Of a stretch of 10,202 nt of DNA, positions 6,282 through 10,202 are shown one piece after another. A program made the position numbers and the translations under genes. The notes under the pieces are model-generated. The model ran no database searches, was not told where the DNA came from, and saw only the letters and a program-made list of their open reading frames with translations. The DNA is taken from NCBI GenBank assembly GCA_043101635.1, contig JBICIE010000036.1, positions 1 through 10,202 of the forward strand, given 5' to 3'. How positions within the stretch are numbered: position 1 is the first letter of the stretch; every line of letters starts with the position of its first letter. The DNA comes from CAYMJK01 sp043101635. Lineage in GTDB: Bacteria; Planctomycetota; Phycisphaerae; Phycisphaerales; UBA1924.

Positions 6282-8156
6282 ATGAGCCGAGCTTTCAGCG
6301 CCAGATCGGAACTCGAACCAGCCATCGCCGAGCTGATGGAAGTGGCTCGGCGCCGGAAGTGGCTCAGCTACGAGGAGCTGAACAACACGCTCCCCGATGA
6401 CATGGTGGACCCCGGTCGCATCGATGAGCTGCTGGCCATCTGCGACGAGCGCCAGATCGAACTGATCGATGAGATGGAGTACCGGGCTCGTCTTCGGCGA
6501 AGCGCCCGCCAGGCGGAGCGCGCCGGCGGCGAGGCCTCCGGCACGGGCAATGGCAACGGGGCGGCCCTCGAGGCGCTGGAGCACGCCGAGCGGGCGGCGA
6601 GCGTGCCCGGCGGCGAACCCGAGCGGCGGACCGCATGGCTGCAGGGAGGAAAGCACGCGACGGACCAGCGGCTGGACAGCCGGCTGCTGCAGGAGGTCGG
6701 CGAAGCGGTCGACGGCGCCGAGGAAACCGGCGCCGCGAGCCCGACGCGGGTCGACGATCCGATCCGGCTGTACCTGACGCAGATGGGTTCGATCCCGCTG
6801 CTCTCGCGGGAAGAAGAGATCCGCCTGGCGAAGAAGATCGAGACGACGCGGATGATCTTCCGCCGGCGCTGCTTCGAGAGCGATTACATCGCGCAGCAGG
6901 CAGTCGAGATGCTGCGCATGGTGCAGAGCGGCGAGATGCCCTTTGACCGCACGATGCGCGTCTCGACCTCGGAGGAACAGGCCCGGGAGCGGATCGCTGC
7001 CCGCCTGCCGGTCAATCTCGACACCGTGCAGCGGCTGCTGGATCGCAACCAGGCCGACTGGGAGCGGCTGGAGGCGCCCTCGCCGCGGATCGGCGCCGCG
7101 ACGCGGCGCGAGATCCTGGCGCGCATCGCGGGCCGGCGCCGGCGGATCGCGGCCCTGCTCGACGAGTTGTCGCTGCGCACCGGGCGGGTCATCCCGTTGA
7201 TGCGCAAGCTGCGCAGCGTGGCCCGCAAGATGCAGACGCTGCAGGAGTCGCTGGCGTCGGGAGAGGCGAGCGACCCGGATGATCTGGAGGTGATGGCCGA
7301 AGAGCTGCAGGGGCTGCGGGCCCTGGTGCTGGAGGAGCCCGAGGCGCTGATCGCCCGGGTGCGGAACATCGATTCGGTCTTCTGGGAGTATGAGCAGGCC
7401 AAGCGCGACCTCTCGGGCGGCAACCTGCGTCTGGTAGTCTCGATCGCCAAGAAGTACCGGAACCGCGGCCTCGGTTTCCTGGATGTGATCCAGGAGGGCA
7501 ACACCGGGCTCATGCGGGCGGTGGACAAGTACGAGTACAAGCGCGGCTTCAAGTTCAGCACCTACGCCACGTGGTGGATCCGGCAGGCAATCACCAGGGC
7601 CATCGCCGATCACGCCCGCACGATCCGGATCCCCGTGCACATGATCGAGACGATGGGCCGCCTGCGGAACATCCACAAGCAGCTCACGCAGGAGCACGGC
7701 TGCGAGCCGACGATCGAGGAGATGGCCGAGCGGGCCGCGATGTCGGTGGCCGACGTCCGCCGGGTGCTGCGCATCAGCAAGAGTCCGGTGTCGCTGGACC
7801 GGCCAGTCGGTGAGAACGACGACAGCTACTTCGGCGACTTCCTGGAAGACGACCGGCAGCGCTCGCCCGCCGAGCAGGCCAGCGGTGACCTGCTCAAGCA
7901 GCGGATCGAGCAGGTGCTGCGGACGCTGACCTACCGCGAGCGCGAGATCATCAAGCTGCGCTACGGCATCGGCGACGGCTATACCTACACGCTGGAGGAG
8001 GTCGGGCGGATCTTCAAGGTCACGCGCGAGCGCGTCCGGCAGGTCGAGGCCAAGGCGATCCGCAAGCTGCAGCACCCCGTGCGGTCGCGCAAGCTCCGCG
8101 GCTTCATGGATGGCGCCGACCCGGGCCAGGAGCCGCGCCGCTCGCGCCGAAACTGA
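6282..8156 (+). CDS. rpoD: RNA polymerase primary sigma factor (sigma-70, RpoD/SigA)
   Basis: This 624-residue group 1 sigma factor directs core RNA polymerase to housekeeping promoters. An N-terminal region 1.1-like helical segment (about residues 10-65) is followed by a flexible Gly/Ala/Glu linker. Region 1.2 begins at residue 158 (DDPIRLYLTQMG), and a non-conserved segment spans about 186-366. Region 2 follows (NLRLVVSIAKKYRNRGLGF at 381; STYATWWIRQAITRAI near 426-441, with Gln435 and Thr438 for -10 recognition). Regions 3.0 and 3.2 come next (HMIETMGRL; PVGENDDSYFGDFLED). Region 4.2 carries the -35 helix-turn-helix (TLEEVGRIFKVTRERVRQVE, 570-589). I chose ATG 6282, the first in-frame ATG after dnaG. 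The frame is open back to 5922, inside dnaG, but those codons do not resemble a sigma factor. The preceding sequence has only a weak ribosome binding site. Confidence 0.98.
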   Translation: MSRAFSARSELEPAIAELMEVARRRKWLSYEELNNTLPDDMVDPGRIDELLAICDERQIELIDEMEYRARLRRSARQAERAGGEASGTGNGNGAALEALEHAERAASVPGGEPERRTAWLQGGKHATDQRLDSRLLQEVGEAVDGAEETGAASPTRVDDPIRLYLTQMGSIPLLSREEEIRLAKKIETTRMIFRRRCFESDYIAQQAVEMLRMVQSGEMPFDRTMRVSTSEEQARERIAARLPVNLDTVQRLLDRNQADWERLEAPSPRIGAATRREILARIAGRRRRIAALLDELSLRTGRVIPLMRKLRSVARKMQTLQESLASGEASDPDDLEVMAEELQGLRALVLEEPEALIARVRNIDSVFWEYEQAKRDLSGGNLRLVVSIAKKYRNRGLGFLDVIQEGNTGLMRAVDKYEYKRGFKFSTYATWWIRQAITRAIADHARTIRIPVHMIETMGRLRNIHKQLTQEHGCEPTIEEMAERAAMSVADVRRVLRISKSPVSLDRPVGENDDSYFGDFLEDDRQRSPAEQASGDLLKQRIEQVLRTLTYREREIIKLRYGIGDGYTYTLEEVGRIFKVTRERVRQVEAKAIRKLQHPVRSRKLRGFMDGADPGQEPRRSRRN

Positions 8157-8160
8157 TGGA

Positions 8161-9693
8161 TCACTCGAAGCGCAGGGCCCGCACCGGGTCCATCCGTGCC
8201 GCCCGCCACGCCGGGATGAGCGCGCCGATGAGGCTGACCATGGCGCCGCTGACCATCACGATGGCGAACTTGACGATGTCCGGATCGGCCGGGATCTCGG
8301 TGAAGTAGTAGACATCCGGATTCCAGACGCTGATGCCCAGAGCGCTGCCGAGCCACTCGTGGATGGCGTTGATGTTCCGCACGATCAGTGCGGCCAGCGC
8401 GCCACCGACCAGCGCCCCGATCACACCGATGGCAAGGCCGTAGCGAAGCCACAGCCAGGCGACGCCGAGGCGGCTGGCGCCGATCGCCCGCAGGATGCCG
8501 ATGTCGCGCGTCTTCTCGCTGATCATCGCCCAGAAGATGGCCAGCACCAGGAACACGGCCGTCACGCTGACGATTGAGAAGATGAACATCACCAGCACGA
8601 TCTCCTTGCGCACGGCGCCGATGAAGATCGCGTTGCGCTCCTCGAACGTGGTGATCAGCCGGTCCTGCTCCGGCGGGACCTCCCCCGGGTGGCGGGCCGC
8701 GAAGGCGCTGTAGATCTCCCGGACGCGCTGGCGGACCCGCTCGATGCCGGCGCCCGGCGCGGCCCGGATCAGCACGGTGGTGACGCGGGCCGGCCGCTGA
8801 CCCGCCAGGGCCGGGGCCTGATCGTCGGCCAGCAGTTCGGCGGGGTTGAAGTCGGGCGCCGCCACCGCGCGCGCGCCGAGCTGGAGCATCTCCTGCAGCG
8901 TCTCCAGCGGAACGAACACGAACGTCCCGTCGTAGGCCATGTTGCCCGAGTACAGCTCGTTGGCGATCGGCAGGGCCCTGGAGGCGACATCGACGTACAA
9001 GCCCTGTCGCGGCAGGACGCTGAGCGTGATGGACTGGTCGCAACTGAAGGCGTCGTCCCAGATCCAGGAGCCGTCGTCGCGGAAGCGCTTGGTCATGCCG
9101 AGCACGAAGTAATTGCCGGGGCGGCGGATGTTCTTGGCCCAGACCTGAATGCCGAGGACCGCCGCGGGCACGCGGGTCCCGGCCGGCCCGGGCTCCGACA
9201 GCGTGCGCCCGTGTTCGAGCTTGCTGGCCAGGCCGAGTTGGTCGCGCCAGGTGCTGCCGGGGAGGCGCGGGTCCTCACGCCGCGCATCGCGCGGGTTGGG
9301 CTTCTCGACCGGGCGCCAGTACAGGCTCTCGTCATAGCGCGTGACCCGGTCATAGCTCGCAGGGTCGATGCCGAGGACCTGCGCCTCGCGCTCGCGCCCG
9401 TCGGGGAGGGCCAGCAGCCCCAGCGTCTCAATGACCGGCGCCGCGGCCTCGATCAGCGGATCGGCTTCGAGATCGGCCGCCAGCTCGTGGTAGTACGGGA
9501 AGCCCGCCTGCGGCCAGGAGATCTTGATGTCCCCGTCCATCTCCGGCCCCTGGGCCAGCAGGCTCTGGAGGAACCCGCCCATCACCGACCAGACCGTCAG
9601 CACCGTGGCGACGCACAGGCCCACCGCGAGCGCCGCCAGCAGGGGGATGATCTTGCTCAGCAGGTACTTGCGGGTGAGGAGAGCCTGGTACAC
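8161..9693 (-). CDS. ABC transporter permease, LolC/LolE-FtsX family
   Basis: This 510-residue inner-membrane permease has the four-helix MacB/LolC topology. TM1 is at about 15-38 (IIPLLAALAVGLCVATVLTV); a large periplasmic domain runs 39-363; TM2 is at 364-390, TM3 near 412-438, and TM4 at 472-495. The cytoplasmic loop SEKTRDIGILRAIGAS (392-407) and the end IPAWRAARMDPVRALRFE are hallmarks of FtsX-domain permeases that couple to an ATPase. GxDP-type text (VLGIDPASYD, 106-115) in the periplasmic domain resembles LolC/E proteins, which extract lipoproteins for outer-membrane delivery. It is about 100 residues longer than E. coli LolC/E, with extra material around 125-220. No LolD-like ATPase is in the window. 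The start is a GTG at 9693, with TAGAGT 6 nt before it and no clear ribosome binding site. It converges on rpoD with 4 bp between stops. Confidence 0.9.
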   Translation of the reverse strand: MYQALLTRKYLLSKIIPLLAALAVGLCVATVLTVWSVMGGFLQSLLAQGPEMDGDIKISWPQAGFPYYHELAADLEADPLIEAAAPVIETLGLLALPDGREREAQVLGIDPASYDRVTRYDESLYWRPVEKPNPRDARREDPRLPGSTWRDQLGLASKLEHGRTLSEPGPAGTRVPAAVLGIQVWAKNIRRPGNYFVLGMTKRFRDDGSWIWDDAFSCDQSITLSVLPRQGLYVDVASRALPIANELYSGNMAYDGTFVFVPLETLQEMLQLGARAVAAPDFNPAELLADDQAPALAGQRPARVTTVLIRAAPGAGIERVRQRVREIYSAFAARHPGEVPPEQDRLITTFEERNAIFIGAVRKEIVLVMFIFSIVSVTAVFLVLAIFWAMISEKTRDIGILRAIGASRLGVAWLWLRYGLAIGVIGALVGGALAALIVRNINAIHEWLGSALGISVWNPDVYYFTEIPADPDIVKFAIVMVSGAMVSLIGALIPAWRAARMDPVRALRFE

Positions 9694-9754
9694 GGGCCAA
9701 CTCTAGACGCTGCGCCGCCGGCGCCCGGCCCGCGAGGCTGGTATGCTGCGGGCC
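9694..9754. promoter_or_regulatory. Compact divergent promoter region with candidate leaderless starts
   Basis: Between the permease GTG (9693) and the lipoprotein start there are only 49-61 bp. Toward the permease, TAGAGT (9705-9700) is followed by six bases and then the GTG. Toward the lipoprotein, TATGCT (9742-9747), in an extended TGGTATGCT context, is followed by seven bases and then ATG 9755. Both would put transcription starts at or next to the start codon, and the two -35 zones would overlap in the GC-rich middle. An alternative for the lipoprotein is ATG 9743 with GAGG at 9734-9737 as ribosome binding site. Confidence 0.4.
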
Positions 9755-10202
9755 ATGACACATTGGCCAGAATCGGGGCGGCTGTGCGCCGCGGGAGTCG
9801 TCGCACTGGGACAACTGGTCGGGGGCTGCGCTGCCGCCGGGGGCCCGGAGGAGAAACCGGCGCCGGCGCCAGAGCCCGTCTGGCCGGCCTTCACGGTCAC
9901 CCTGGGCGAGCAGGATGGCCCGGTTCGCGTGCAGCGCGAATCGATCGGCCCCAGCGCCGGTGGCGTCGAGATCCCGTTGTATCAGCTCTGGGTCCCGGGT
10001 GATGCGCCGCCCGGTGAGCGTCCGGCCGTGCTGGTGATCGCGGGGATCGACGCCCGCCACGAGGTTGGCCACGAGGTGGCGCGCGACCTCATCGGCGCCC
10101 TGCGTCTGGCCGAGCCCGCAGTGCTGGCCCAGACGACGCTCTACATCGTGCCGATGCTCAACCCTGATGCGCAGCAGCGCTCCGGCCCCCTGGATGCGGC
10201 GG
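9743..10202 (+). CDS. M14-like (zinc carboxypeptidase family) lipoprotein, N-terminal part, cut by window edge
   Basis: The 153 visible codons start with a basic n-region, a hydrophobic stretch (LCAAGVVALGQLV) and a lipobox-like VGGC at residues 26-29, predicting a lipoprotein acylated on Cys29. A Pro/Glu/Ala-rich linker follows, then a domain with VLVIAGIDARHEVGHEVARDL (97-116) and YIVPMLNPDA (134-143). The order and spacing match the M14 carboxypeptidase core, whose usual motifs are GxHAxE and xNPDG. Aligned that way, the first two zinc ligands, His and Glu, become Asp103 and His106, and the Gly after NPD becomes Ala. The start could be ATG 9743 (GAGG upstream) or ATG 9755 (TATGCT 7 nt upstream). 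The remaining catalytic residues lie beyond the edge. It may be an active divergent peptidase or an inactive relative. Confidence 0.75.
   Translation, partial: MLRAMTHWPESGRLCAAGVVALGQLVGGCAAAGGPEEKPAPAPEPVWPAFTVTLGEQDGPVRVQRESIGPSAGGVEIPLYQLWVPGDAPPGERPAVLVIAGIDARHEVGHEVARDLIGALRLAEPAVLAQTTLYIVPMLNPDAQQRSGPLDAA

Noticed and set aside
5934..8075. Minus-strand open frame (713 codons) antisense to rpoD and the end of dnaG
   Set aside because: The product is compositionally odd (Arg/Leu/Gln/His-rich) with no motif, whereas the opposite strand encodes an unmistakable sigma factor.
8689..10002. Plus-strand open frame (437 codons) antisense to the permease gene and running into the lipoprotein gene
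   Set aside because: It has no recognisable domain and conflicts with the permease, and with the lipoprotein frame that has a signal peptide and lipobox.

Overview
The window is strongly GC-rich bacterial chromosome that is almost entirely coding. It carries housekeeping genes plus a few poorly characterised membrane and hypothetical genes. The long segment in the sigma factor between regions 1.2 and 2, together with the N-terminal extension on the YeiB-type protein and the style of the M14-like lipoprotein, suggests Planctomycetota, perhaps a Phycisphaerae-like lineage. This placement is an inference from protein character, not from a marker search. I see no tRNA, rRNA, CRISPR array, insertion sequence, phage gene or defence system.

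Layout. The first 4.2 kb is all on the minus strand. Read in transcription order, it begins with a tight three-gene unit: a small acylphosphatase, a HAD-superfamily phosphatase 6 bp later, and a YeiB/DUF418 multi-spanning membrane protein that overlaps the HAD gene by 22 bp. After a 111-bp gap comes a second unit: an unrecognised 246-residue protein, a 99-residue membrane protein with a SHOCT-like tail 19 bp later, and, after another 111-bp gap, clpX, which runs off the left edge. A 210-bp divergent region (4217-4426) separates this arm from the plus-strand pair dnaG-rpoD, the replication primase and primary sigma factor. This is the core of the classical macromolecular synthesis operon, here without rpsU directly upstream. 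rpoD ends 4 bp from the end of a convergent LolC/FtsX-type ABC permease gene. Immediately behind the start of that permease, a very short divergent region leads to a plus-strand lipoprotein related to M14 zinc carboxypeptidases, cut by the right edge.

How the genes relate. ClpX (unfoldase of the ClpXP protease), DnaG and RpoD are core cell functions. The LolC-like permease and the M14-like lipoprotein both belong to the envelope and share a promoter region, but no ABC ATPase partner is visible. The acylphosphatase, HAD phosphatase and DUF418 protein look co-transcribed, but their joint purpose is not known.

Most interesting observations: (i) the M14-like protein has Asp and His where the family's His-x-x-Glu zinc motif is expected; (ii) several genes have a TAnnnT hexamer 5-7 nt before the start codon and no good ribosome binding site, which suggests leaderless mRNAs; (iii) a perfect 16-bp palindrome fills the short dnaG-rpoD gap where an rpoD promoter spacer would lie; (iv) a near-perfect 18-bp palindrome sits in the clpX leader. 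I found no clear previously undescribed multi-gene system; the candidates are modest and stated as such.
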